NCBI RefSeq assembly: GCF_029623955.1
Contig: NZ_JARSBP010000011.1
Location: forward strand, 1 to 64,000
DNA length: 64,000 bases
Direction: 5' to 3'
Source of the DNA: Mycobacterium sp. 236(2023)
GTDB lineage: Bacteria; Actinomycetota; Actinomycetes; Mycobacteriales; Mycobacteriaceae
In this document: positions 56,345 through 64,000 of the stretch, one piece after another
Layout of the letters: each line of letters begins with the position of its first letter
Numbering within the stretch: the first letter of the stretch is position 1
Program-made: the position numbers and the translations under genes
Notes under the pieces: generated by a model
Databases searched by the model: none
What the model saw: the letters and a program-made list of their open reading frames with translations, nothing else
Told to the model about the DNA's origin: nothing

Positions 56345-57129
56345 TGGCACGTAAGCCGCTGATCGCCGGCAACTGGAAGATGAACCTGAACCATTTCGAG
56401 GCGATCGCGCTGGTTCAGAAGATCGCATTCTCGTTGCCGGACAAGTACTTCGACCGGGTCGACGTGACGGTCATCCCGCCGTTCACCGATCTGCGCAGCG
56501 TGCAGACGCTCGTCGACGGCGACAAGCTGCGGCTCACCTACGGCGCGCAGGACGTGTCGCAGCACGACTCGGGCGCCTACACGGGTGAGATCAGCGGCGC
56601 GTTCCTGGCGAAGCTGGGCTGCACGTTCGCGGTGGTCGGCCACTCCGAGCGGCGGACCTATCACCACGAGGACGACGCGCTGGTCGCCGCAAAGGCGCTC
56701 GCCGCGCTCAGGCACGGTCTGTCGCCGATCATCTGCATCGGGGAACAGCTCGAGGTGCGCGAGGCAGGCAACCATGTCGAGTTCAACGTGAACTCGCTGC
56801 GGGCCTCGCTGGCAGGTCTGTCGGCCGAGCAGATCGGCCAGTCCGTCATCGCCTACGAGCCCGTCTGGGCGATCGGTACCGGCCGCGTCGCCAGCGCCGC
56901 CGACGCGCAGGAAGTGTGCAAGGCCATCCGCGACGAGCTGGCGAACCTGGCATCCGCTGACATCGCCGCCGGCGTCCGCGTGCTCTACGGCGGGTCGGTC
57001 AACGCCAAGAACGTCGGCGAGATCGTCGGCCAGGGTGATGTGGACGGCGCGCTGGTCGGCGGGGCGTCGCTGGACGGCGAACAGTTCGCGACGCTGTCGG
57101 CGATCGCCGCGGGCGGGCCGCTGCCGTGA
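56344..57129 (+). CDS. tpiA: Triose-phosphate isomerase
   Basis: Tpi interconverts dihydroxyacetone phosphate and glyceraldehyde-3-phosphate. The 261-residue barrel shows AGNWKMNLNH (substrate Asn and Lys), VVGHSERR (electrophilic His), AYEPVWAIGTGRVA (catalytic Glu) and the C-terminal LYGGSVNAKN. It shares one base with the pgk stop. After it, 43 nt precede secG. Confidence 0.97.
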   Translation: MARKPLIAGNWKMNLNHFEAIALVQKIAFSLPDKYFDRVDVTVIPPFTDLRSVQTLVDGDKLRLTYGAQDVSQHDSGAYTGEISGAFLAKLGCTFAVVGHSERRTYHHEDDALVAAKALAALRHGLSPIICIGEQLEVREAGNHVEFNVNSLRASLAGLSAEQIGQSVIAYEPVWAIGTGRVASAADAQEVCKAIRDELANLASADIAAGVRVLYGGSVNAKNVGEIVGQGDVDGALVGGASLDGEQFATLSAIAAGGPLP

Positions 57130-57172
57130 ACGGCACATCAGCCGCTGCCGTGAGCCTGATAACCTAGCTCCC

Positions 57173-57409
57173 ATGCAATTGGCTCTGCAGATCACCCTGG
57201 TCGTGACCAGTGTTCTGGTTGTGCTCCTGGTTCTGCTGCACCGCGCCAAGGGCGGCGGCCTGTCCAGCCTGTTCGGTGGCGGCGTCCAGTCCAGCCTGTC
57301 CGGCTCCACCGTCGTCGAGAAGAACCTCGACCGTTTGACGCTGTTCGTGACCGGTATCTGGATCGTCTCGATCGTCGGTATGGCGCTCTCCATCAAATAC
57401 GGGGTCTAG
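57173..57409 (+). CDS. secG: Protein translocase subunit SecG
   Basis: SecG is the small third component of the SecYEG channel. The 78-residue protein has two membrane helices (about residues 4-22 and 55-75). A typical loop between them, RAKGGGLSSLFGGGVQSSLS, is followed by a TVVEKNLDRLT segment. The ATG at 57173 was chosen because it gives the normal short N-terminus. Its position after tpiA is the standard actinobacterial order. The 3' end overlaps the convergent amidohydrolase gene by 17 nt. Confidence 0.94.
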   Translation: MQLALQITLVVTSVLVVLLVLLHRAKGGGLSSLFGGGVQSSLSGSTVVEKNLDRLTLFVTGIWIVSIVGMALSIKYGV

Positions 57410-59045
57410 GGAACCAGCTTCCCTCGTAGACCGTCCCGAGAATGTCGACCTGGTTCAGTCGCGCCGGTTCGACAGCGTACGGATCCTCGGCCAGCACCGT
57501 GAAGTTCGCGGCTTTCCCCGGCGTGATGCTGCCCAGCTCATGCTCCATGCGCCACGAATAGGCGGCTTCGATCGTGACGGCCCGCAGTGCGTCGTGCACT
57601 GAGATGCGTTGCTCGGGCCCGGCCACCCGTCCGCTCGGTGTCAGACGATTCACGCCGCACCAGGCGAGCGTCAACGGCGCCGCGGGCCCCATCGGCAGGT
57701 CCGAGTGGAACGACAGCGGGATTCCGCGCCGAAGCACTGAGGCAGCCCGCACCATCGCGTCGGCGCGCTTCCGTCCAAGACCGTGTTCGGCGTACTTATC
57801 TGCGAAACCGACGGGGTAGTACGAATTCGCCGAGACGATCGCGCCGAGCCGGGCGATCCGGTCGATCTGCTCCTCGGTCGAATTGGCGAAGTGCACGATG
57901 ACGGTGCGGTGATCTTCCCGGTGGTGCTCGGCCATACAGGATTCGATCGTGTCGAGGACCAGGTCCAGCGCGGCATCCCCGTTGACGTGTATGTGTAACT
58001 GCCAGCCCGCATTCCAGTAGACCCGCGCAAAGGCCCGGAAGGTGTCCGGCTGCATCATCCACTCGCCGTGGTGGCACAGGTCGGGGTGGCCATCATCGTC
58101 GAGGTACGGCTCGCGCATCTGCATCAACTGGCTGATGATCGCGCCGTCGGCGAACAGCTTCACCTGCTTGGGCAGCAGCCGCACCTTTCCCTCGCAGGCA
58201 CCGGCCACCTGCCGTTCCGCGTCGGCCACTGCATCCTCGGGCGCCATCCCGGAGTCGGCCTGGCTGCGCGCGTCCATAAGGAACGTCGACAGCATCGGCG
58301 TCTCCTCGGCGCCGAGGATCTGCTGATACAGCGGCCACGGTTCGAGGTCCCACATGATGCCGGGCTCGTTGAACGCCGTGACCCCGTTGCCGCGCAGATA
58401 GGCGACCATCTGACGCAGACCCAGCGCGATCCGCTCGTCGGTCAAGAAGTGCGGGGACAGCGACGGCAGCAGCTGGTTCATCCCGGTCTCCCACCAGTGG
58501 CCGGCATCGAGGTCGACCATCGGGCCGCCCGCCGTGATGCCGAGCGCGGCGATCGCCGCCGAGTTCAGGAACCATTCGTGGCAGCTGCGCTGCCACACCG
58601 CGATGGGCCGCACGGTACTGATGCCGTCGAGCACGGTCCGGTCGAGGTCGCCGTGCCACAGCTTGTGGTACCCCCAGCTGAACAGCCATTCGCCGGGCGC
58701 AAGAGCCGCCTCCGCCGCCGTCAGCCGCGACCGGTACTCGTCCCGTGACCGCGCGGCCGGACAGAACCGGCCCGGCAGGTCCCAATCCTCGGTCGCGATC
58801 ACCTCGGTGACCAGCGTCGTCGCTCCGAGGACTGGGTGGAGGTGCTGGTCGATCAGGCCCGGCATCAGGACGGCGTCAGCGAACGTGGTGTCGATCTGCG
58901 CGACGGAGTGCTCGGTGAGTTCACCGGCCTCGTCGACTGCCGTGATGCGCCCGTCGGTGACCAGGACCGCCGTCGTCTCCGGATGGTCTGCATCCATCGT
59001 GATGACCTTGCGGGCGATGAACAGCGTGCCAGTCACAGGGCTCAT
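57393..59045 (-). CDS. YtcJ-type metal-dependent amidohydrolase
   Basis: The 550-residue protein belongs to the amidohydrolase superfamily, subgroup 3. The metal-binding HLH is at residues 68-70 (MPGLIDQHLH), with later metal and base residues in LHIHVNGDAALDL, VIVHFANSTEEQIDR and SFHSDLPMGP. It ends with the usual beta-sandwich strand GSITPGKAANFTVLAEDPY. Such enzymes hydrolyse exo-cyclic amides or N-substituted compounds; the substrate is unknown. ATG 59045 is the natural start, 55 nt from the divergent ppc ATG. It converges on secG. Confidence 0.88.
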   Translation of the reverse strand: MSPVTGTLFIARKVITMDADHPETTAVLVTDGRITAVDEAGELTEHSVAQIDTTFADAVLMPGLIDQHLHPVLGATTLVTEVIATEDWDLPGRFCPAARSRDEYRSRLTAAEAALAPGEWLFSWGYHKLWHGDLDRTVLDGISTVRPIAVWQRSCHEWFLNSAAIAALGITAGGPMVDLDAGHWWETGMNQLLPSLSPHFLTDERIALGLRQMVAYLRGNGVTAFNEPGIMWDLEPWPLYQQILGAEETPMLSTFLMDARSQADSGMAPEDAVADAERQVAGACEGKVRLLPKQVKLFADGAIISQLMQMREPYLDDDGHPDLCHHGEWMMQPDTFRAFARVYWNAGWQLHIHVNGDAALDLVLDTIESCMAEHHREDHRTVIVHFANSTEEQIDRIARLGAIVSANSYYPVGFADKYAEHGLGRKRADAMVRAASVLRRGIPLSFHSDLPMGPAAPLTLAWCGVNRLTPSGRVAGPEQRISVHDALRAVTIEAAYSWRMEHELGSITPGKAANFTVLAEDPYAVEPARLNQVDILGTVYEGSWFPRPRI

Positions 59046-59100
59046 CCTGCCCTGTGGGCCTCGCTCTGCGGGCCCGTCAGGCAACCCGGATAATTGGCCA

Positions 59101-61887
59101 ATGGCTTCCCCCGACCTCGAACCGATCGGAGCGGTGCAGCGCACCCAAGTAGGCCGGGAGGCGACCGAACCGATGCGGGAGGACATTCGGCTGCTCGGCG
59201 CGATTCTCGGTGACACGGTCCGTGAGCAGAACGGTGACGAGGTGTTCGACCTCGTCGAGCGCGCACGTGTGGAGGCGTTTCGGGTTCGGCGCTCCGAGAT
59301 CGACCGCGCCGACGTCGCGAAGTTGTTCGAAGGTGTCGACGTCCATCTCGCGATCCCGGTGATCCGGGCGTTCACCCACTTCGCCCTGCTGGCCAACGTG
59401 GCCGAGGACATCCACCGTGAGCGCAGGCGCAGGATCCACGAAGCCGCGGGGGAGCCGCCGCAGGACAGCAGGCTCGCTGCCACCTATCTGAAGCTCGACG
59501 ACGCGGAGTTGCCTGCCGAAACCGTTGCCGATGCCCTGCGCGGCGCGCTGGTGTCCCCGGTGATCACGGCGCACCCGACGGAGACGCGACGCCGAACCGT
59601 GTTCGACACGCAGCACCGCATCACCGAGCTGATGCGGATGCGGCTGCACGGGCACAGCGAGACCGCCGACGGCCGCGACGTCGACGCCGAACTGCGTCGC
59701 CACATCCTGACGCTGTGGCAGACCGCCCTGATCCGGTTGTCGCGGTTGAAGATCCAGGATGAGATCGAGACCGGGCTGCGGTACTACCCGGCCGCGTTCT
59801 TCGAGGTGATCCCGCAGGTGAACGCCGAAGTGCGGGCGGCGCTGCAGCAGCGCTGGCCAGATGCCGACCTGCTGGAGGAGCCGATCCTGCGACCGGGTTC
59901 GTGGATCGGCGGCGATCGGGACGGCAACCCCAACGTGACCGCTGAAGTCGTGCGGCTGGCCACCGGCCAGGCGGCCTACACCGCGTTCACGCACTACTTC
60001 ACCGAGCTCACCGCGCTCGAGCAGGAGCTCTCGATGTCGGTGCGGCTGGTCCACATCAGCGACGAGCTGGCCGCCCTCGCCGACGCGTGCAACGAGCCGG
60101 CCCGCGCGGACGAACCGTATCGCCGTGCGCTGCGCGTCGTGCACGCGCGCTTGACCGCCACCGCGCAGACCATCCTGGACCGCCAACCCGAGCACGAACT
60201 CGATCTCGGGATGGACCCGTATCTGGCGCCCGGGGAACTGCTCGACGATCTGGACGTCGTCGATGAGTCGCTGCGTGCCAACGGCAGCGCAGCGCTTGCC
60301 GACGACAGGCTGGCGCGACTGCGAGAAGCTGTGCGCGTCTTCGGTTTTCACTTGTCCGGGCTGGACATGCGGCAGAACTCCGATGTGCACGAGGAGGTCA
60401 TCGCCGAGCTGCTGGCGTGGGCGGGTGTGCATGCCGACTACGCATCGCTGAGCGAGGATGAACGAGTCGAGATCCTGGCCGCCGAGCTGGGTACGCGCCG
60501 GCCGCTGATCGGCACTGGCGCCGAGCTGTCCGAGCTGGCCCGGAAAGAACTCGACATCGTCTTCGCCGCGGCGCGGGCGGTTCACGTGTTCGGGCCGCAG
60601 GCAGTGCCGAACTACATCATCTCGATGTGCCAGTCGGTCTCCGACATGCTCGAAGCGGCGATCCTGCTGAAGGAAGCCGGACTGCTGGACGCGTCATCGG
60701 AGCACCCGTATGCGCCCGTCGGCGTCGTCCCGTTGTTCGAGACCATCGACGACCTGCAGCGCGGTTCGTCGATTCTCGAAGCAGCGCTTGACCTTCCGCT
60801 GTACCGGGCGGTCATCACCGCTCGCGGTGACAGCCAGGAGGTCATGCTCGGCTACTCGGACTCCAACAAGGACGGCGGCTACCTGGCCGCGAACTGGGCG
60901 CTCTACCGCGCCGAGCTCGACCTGGTGGAGACGTCCCGCAAGACCGGAATCCGGTTGCGGCTCTTTCACGGTCGCGGCGGCACCGTCGGCCGCGGCGGCG
61001 GACCGAGCTACGACGCGATCCTGGCGCAGCCACCGGGCGCGGTGCAGGGATCGCTGCGCATCACCGAGCAGGGCGAGGTCATCGCCGCCAAGTACGCCGA
61101 ACCGCGGATCGCGCACCGCAACCTGGAGACGCTGCTGGCCGCGACGCTGGAGGGCACGTTGCTCGACGTCGAGGGGTTGGGCGACGCAGCGGAACCCGCG
61201 TACGAGGTGCTCGACGATCTCGCCGCCCGCGCGCAGCGCGCGTACGCCGAATTGGTCCACGAGACACCGGGATTCGTCGAGTATTTCAAGGCGTCCACCC
61301 CGGTCAGCGAGATCGGTGCGCTCAACATCGGCAGCAGGCCGACGTCGCGCAAACCGACCACGTCGATCTCGGATCTGCGGGCGATCCCATGGGTGCTGGC
61401 CTGGAGCCAGTCACGCGTCATGCTGCCGGGCTGGTACGGCACCGGCACCGCCTTCGAGGAATGGATCGCCGAAGAGGACGGCCGACTCGAAGTGCTGCAG
61501 GACCTGTACCGGCGCTGGCCGTTCTTCGCGACGGTGCTGTCCAACATGGCACAGGTGCTGTCGAAGTCGGATCTCGGTCTGGCCGCGCGCTATTCGGAGC
61601 TGGTCGAGGATGAGGCGCTGCGGAGCCGCGTGTTCGACAAGATCGTCGACGAGCACGCCCGCACCATCCGGATGCACAAGCTGATCACCGGGCAGGACGA
61701 CCTGCTGGCCGACAACCCGTCGCTGGCCCGCTCGGTGTTCAACCGTTTCCCGTACCTGGAGCCGCTGAACCATCTGCAAGTGGAGTTGTTGCGGCGCTAT
61801 CGCTCCGGGGACGAGGACGAACTGGTCCAGCGCGGCATTCTGCTGACGATGAGCGGACTGGCTACGGCGCTGCGCAATAGCGGATAG
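59101..61887 (+). CDS. ppc: Phosphoenolpyruvate carboxylase
   Basis: Ppc carboxylates PEP to oxaloacetate, an anaplerotic step. The 928-residue protein has the catalytic His in VITAHPTETRRRTV and GGDRDGNPNVTAE. Near the middle are GYSDSNKDGGYLAAN and the glycine-rich loop FHGRGGTVGRGGGPSYDAIL, followed by RAIPWVLAWSQSR and the C-terminal RNSG used for allosteric binding. Length is normal. It lies next to the glycolytic genes gap-pgk-tpiA, as in fast-growing mycobacteria and corynebacteria. The 3' end overlaps the convergent P450 gene by 26 nt. Confidence 0.97.
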   Translation: MASPDLEPIGAVQRTQVGREATEPMREDIRLLGAILGDTVREQNGDEVFDLVERARVEAFRVRRSEIDRADVAKLFEGVDVHLAIPVIRAFTHFALLANVAEDIHRERRRRIHEAAGEPPQDSRLAATYLKLDDAELPAETVADALRGALVSPVITAHPTETRRRTVFDTQHRITELMRMRLHGHSETADGRDVDAELRRHILTLWQTALIRLSRLKIQDEIETGLRYYPAAFFEVIPQVNAEVRAALQQRWPDADLLEEPILRPGSWIGGDRDGNPNVTAEVVRLATGQAAYTAFTHYFTELTALEQELSMSVRLVHISDELAALADACNEPARADEPYRRALRVVHARLTATAQTILDRQPEHELDLGMDPYLAPGELLDDLDVVDESLRANGSAALADDRLARLREAVRVFGFHLSGLDMRQNSDVHEEVIAELLAWAGVHADYASLSEDERVEILAAELGTRRPLIGTGAELSELARKELDIVFAAARAVHVFGPQAVPNYIISMCQSVSDMLEAAILLKEAGLLDASSEHPYAPVGVVPLFETIDDLQRGSSILEAALDLPLYRAVITARGDSQEVMLGYSDSNKDGGYLAANWALYRAELDLVETSRKTGIRLRLFHGRGGTVGRGGGPSYDAILAQPPGAVQGSLRITEQGEVIAAKYAEPRIAHRNLETLLAATLEGTLLDVEGLGDAAEPAYEVLDDLAARAQRAYAELVHETPGFVEYFKASTPVSEIGALNIGSRPTSRKPTTSISDLRAIPWVLAWSQSRVMLPGWYGTGTAFEEWIAEEDGRLEVLQDLYRRWPFFATVLSNMAQVLSKSDLGLAARYSELVEDEALRSRVFDKIVDEHARTIRMHKLITGQDDLLADNPSLARSVFNRFPYLEPLNHLQVELLRRYRSGDEDELVQRGILLTMSGLATALRNSG

Positions 61888-63136
61888 GGCACGGGCCGGC
61901 TGCGCGTGCGACGCCGCCGATCTGGGCGGGCACCGGCTGCGGGTGGGCATCCCAGCCAGGTGTCATGTCGTAACGGCTCAGCAGGTAGGCCATCGCGGTC
62001 GTCATCGCGGTCAGCGAGAACGGCTGCGCGGGACAGGAATGCTTCCCGTGGCCGAACGCGGTGACCAGCATCGGTGACGGGAGCTGGTCGCGGTCCTTGA
62101 GGCGGTAGCCCGACCATCGGTCCGGCTCCCAGTGCTCCAGGCCCGGCGTGGCGGACGTGTTCAACAGCGGCAGCAGCGTCGCGATGGTCCACCCTGCGGG
62201 CACCCGGTAGGTGACGTCGCCGGTGTCGAGGTCCACGGGTCGGAGCACCGTGCGCGCCATGATGGAGCGCTGCGCCAGCCGAATGCTCTCCAGCGCGCAC
62301 TTCTGCGCCCAGTCGGTGTCTCCCGCCGCGACGCGGGCGCGATCGTCGGGGTGCCGCAGCAGATCGACCACGGCCCAGCCCAGCGCGGCCATCAGATTCG
62401 ACATCGAAGCGTTGTGGATGAGGGCCACGTCCAGCGCGATGCCGCGTAGCCGGCGGTCACCGGATTCGTCGGCCCACGCGTCGACGATCCGACCGAACAG
62501 GCCACCGTCATGTGCGGCGACCGACGCTCCGACAACGTCGACGATGTCATCCAGCGCCTCGCGCTCGACCCGCTTGCCCGTGGCGGCGACCTGGGCCATC
62601 GCGTCGGGGTGTACGAACGCGTCCGAGCCGTCGAGAGCGTCGAAGTCCCTGACCAGCCTCTCGAACGCGTCGCCGTCGGCGCACCCCGGCCCCGCCCACG
62701 AGGCCAGGCCCATCCGGTGCCCGAGGCGTCGCGTCAACGCGAACAGGTCGGTCGTGCCCTCTGCGCCGAGTTCGGTGCCGGTCGATTCCAGGGCCGCGGC
62801 GAGGTTGGTCAGGTAGGACGCAACGTCGTCCTTGCGGAACAGCGACGTCGGCAGCGTCCTTCTGCCGTCGAAGATCTCGTCGGGCAGCTTGCGTTTGAGC
62901 ATCAGGAAATCAGCGAGGCCCTTGCTCGCCGATTCCTCCGGTAGGGCATAGAACGATTCGACACCGGCGGGGGAGAACGTGAACAGGTAGCGGTCGTCGC
63001 CGCTGTGCACGGCGAAGGTGTCCCCGTGGGTGGTTCGGGCCTCGTGGATCGCGGCGACGGCATCGCCGACGGTGACATCCCACGGCAAGCCGGTTTCGGG
63101 TGCCGACGGAGGTACGGGTACCGGGGCTGCGGTCAA
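61862..63136 (-). CDS. Cytochrome P450
   Basis: The 424-residue protein has the heme ligand Cys368 in FGHGKHSCPAQP and the ExxR pair Glu283/Arg286 (ESIR), followed by a meander region and WEPDRW. The I-helix, about residues 237-254 (ALIHNASMSNLMAALGW), lacks the usual AGxDT acid-alcohol pair that delivers protons for oxygen activation. The enzyme may therefore work by a different proton route or not be a simple monooxygenase. The start codon is TTG at 63136, overlapping the preceding coiled-coil stop (TTGA). The substrate is unknown, and no ferredoxin gene is adjacent. Confidence 0.85.
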   Translation of the reverse strand: MTAAPVPVPPSAPETGLPWDVTVGDAVAAIHEARTTHGDTFAVHSGDDRYLFTFSPAGVESFYALPEESASKGLADFLMLKRKLPDEIFDGRRTLPTSLFRKDDVASYLTNLAAALESTGTELGAEGTTDLFALTRRLGHRMGLASWAGPGCADGDAFERLVRDFDALDGSDAFVHPDAMAQVAATGKRVEREALDDIVDVVGASVAAHDGGLFGRIVDAWADESGDRRLRGIALDVALIHNASMSNLMAALGWAVVDLLRHPDDRARVAAGDTDWAQKCALESIRLAQRSIMARTVLRPVDLDTGDVTYRVPAGWTIATLLPLLNTSATPGLEHWEPDRWSGYRLKDRDQLPSPMLVTAFGHGKHSCPAQPFSLTAMTTAMAYLLSRYDMTPGWDAHPQPVPAQIGGVARAAGPCPIRYCAAP

Positions 63137-63504
63137 AGCCCGGCGGTGCGGCGCACCCGCTCGACCGCACCGCGAATCGCCTGTTCGGTGGCGGCGATCG
63201 GTAAGATCACTGATTCGCCGAGGCCGACGATGCGCTCCACGCGGGCGACGATGCCCTCCATTCTGTCGACGACGGCGATGAGGCGCGGTGCGAGCTCGTT
63301 GATCTGGCTGATGGTGCCGTTGAAGCGCTCCAGCGTGGCATCCAGGTTGCCGGTCGAGTGGTTGAGATCTTCGAGCGTCTCGCTCAGGCCCTCAAGGATC
63401 GTGTCGACCTGCTCGACGGTGACGTCGGCGTTGAGGGCCGCCTGCGCGAGCTTGCGGATGCGCTCGGGCCCGGTCCTGACCGGTCTGCCGCCTTTGTCTG
63501 CCAT
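63133..63504 (-). CDS. Small coiled-coil protein coupled to the P450 gene
   Basis: The 123-residue protein begins with a basic segment (MADKGGRPVRTGPERIRKLA). A long coiled-coil follows (ILEGLSETLEDLNHSTGNLD and LIAVVDRMEGIVARVERIVG), with a short hydrophobic helix near the end (VILPIAATEQAIRGAV). I know similar small proteins next to P450 and envelope genes in mycobacteria but no defined function. Its stop overlaps the P450 TTG start by 4 nt, so the two are made together. A longer upstream frame lacks a good start. Confidence 0.7.
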   Translation of the reverse strand: MADKGGRPVRTGPERIRKLAQAALNADVTVEQVDTILEGLSETLEDLNHSTGNLDATLERFNGTISQINELAPRLIAVVDRMEGIVARVERIVGLGESVILPIAATEQAIRGAVERVRRTAGL

Positions 63505-63590
63505 TGCGCCAGTATGACCCACGGCATCTGGTGTGCATTCAGATCGATAAATCGCCCGGATCGGCGCTCTGAGCGCACACTGGAAGCGCC

Positions 63591-63986
63591 ATGACCTCAG
63601 CGACCAGTTATCGACTTCTCCGCATCGCACTGGCCGTTGCCGGCGCCGCGATGATCCTGCTGTATCCGCTGTCCGTCGTCTGGCCATCGGGCTGGTCGTG
63701 GCACCACGGCGCGCCCTACGAATCCGACTACTTCATGATGATCGTCGGCGTCTACGTCGTGCTCGGCGCCTTTCTGATCAACGCGTCACGGTGGCCCGAG
63801 GCTCACATCAGCCTGATCTGGTTCGCGGTGTGGTCCAGCGCCGTCCACGCCGCGATCATGGCGGTGCAGGCCTTGGCCAGTCCCCACCAGCGCGGGCACC
63901 TTCTCGGAGACGTTCCCGCTCTACTGGTCGCCGCGGCCGTCGTCGCGGTGCTCCTCAAGACTTCCGGTGTGTCACGGCAGCTTTGA
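63591..63986 (+). CDS. Small four-helix membrane protein, unknown
   Basis: The 131-residue protein has four membrane helices (about residues 10-28, 45-63, 73-93 and 107-124). Polar loops lie between them, including VWPSGWSWHHGAPYESDYF, which suggests an actinobacterial DUF6632-type family, though I am not sure. No catalytic motif is visible. It is divergent from the coiled-coil/P450 pair with 86 bp between. It ends 14 nt before the window edge. Confidence 0.65.
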   Translation: MTSATSYRLLRIALAVAGAAMILLYPLSVVWPSGWSWHHGAPYESDYFMMIVGVYVVLGAFLINASRWPEAHISLIWFAVWSSAVHAAIMAVQALASPHQRGHLLGDVPALLVAAAVVAVLLKTSGVSRQL

Positions 63987-64000
63987 GGCTGCCTCCTCGT

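Overview
The window is a high-GC actinobacterial chromosome segment that most resembles a fast-growing mycobacterium (Mycolicibacterium type). The gene order pyrR-pyrB-pyrC-(membrane protein)-carA-carB-pyrF-mihF-gmk-rpoZ-coaBC-metK, followed by priA, fmt-rsmB-rpe-ribD, P55/lprG, ribE-ribBA-ribH, uvrC-rapZ-yvcK-whiA and gap-pgk-tpiA-secG-ppc, matches the Rv1379-Rv1440 backbone remembered for M. tuberculosis. No PE/PPE pair sits between pyrF and mihF, and several accessory genes are inserted. The assignment rests on gene order and remembered protein families; no database was searched.

Layout. 1-1.6 kb: a broken DUF222/13E12-type HNH-endonuclease remnant and a serine hydrolase on the minus strand. 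1.7-10.3 kb: the complete de novo UMP operon, with nearly every junction a 4-nt start/stop overlap. 10.7-14.6 kb: nucleoid protein mIHF, guanylate kinase, RNA polymerase omega, CoaBC and S-adenosylmethionine synthetase. 14.7-20.8 kb: accessory genes, namely a GT-C membrane glycosyltransferase, a Baeyer-Villiger-type monooxygenase with an esterase, and a TIM-barrel isomerase-like protein coupled to a membrane-anchored EEP-fold enzyme.

20.8-29.3 kb: an AT-richer, gene-free leader of about 0.5 kb precedes a six-gene, fully overlapping operon. It encodes three family-2 glycosyltransferases, a DUF998 membrane protein, a GH16 endoglucanase-type lipoprotein and a large polytopic membrane protein. 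A PapA/condensation-like acyltransferase with an altered active-site motif follows on the opposite strand. This looks like an envelope or extracellular polysaccharide assembly system that I cannot match to a named mycobacterial pathway, and it is the best candidate here for something undescribed.

29.4-44.5 kb: a YhhN-family lysoplasmalogenase, a helicase-less PriA, a DUF2207/LemA pair, Met-tRNA formyltransferase, RsmB, ribulose-phosphate epimerase, the riboflavin genes (ribD, ribE, ribBA, ribH) and, between them, the LprG/P55 lipid-export pair on the minus strand. 44.5-53.3 kb: a gamma-glutamyltransferase lipoprotein (minus), the coupled uvrC-rapZ-yvcK-whiA operon, a coiled-coil membrane protein and a ThrE-type exporter (minus). 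53.3-64 kb: a solute-binding-like protein without a signal peptide, the glycolytic gap-pgk-tpiA run with secG, an amidohydrolase, PEP carboxylase, a cytochrome P450 coupled to a coiled-coil protein, and a small membrane protein.

Together the backbone supplies pyrimidines, riboflavin, CoA, SAM and central carbon flux. The accessory islands concern the cell envelope (glycan synthesis, lipid export, acylation) and oxidative or ester metabolism. I saw no rRNA, tRNA, CRISPR array, insertion sequence or prophage.
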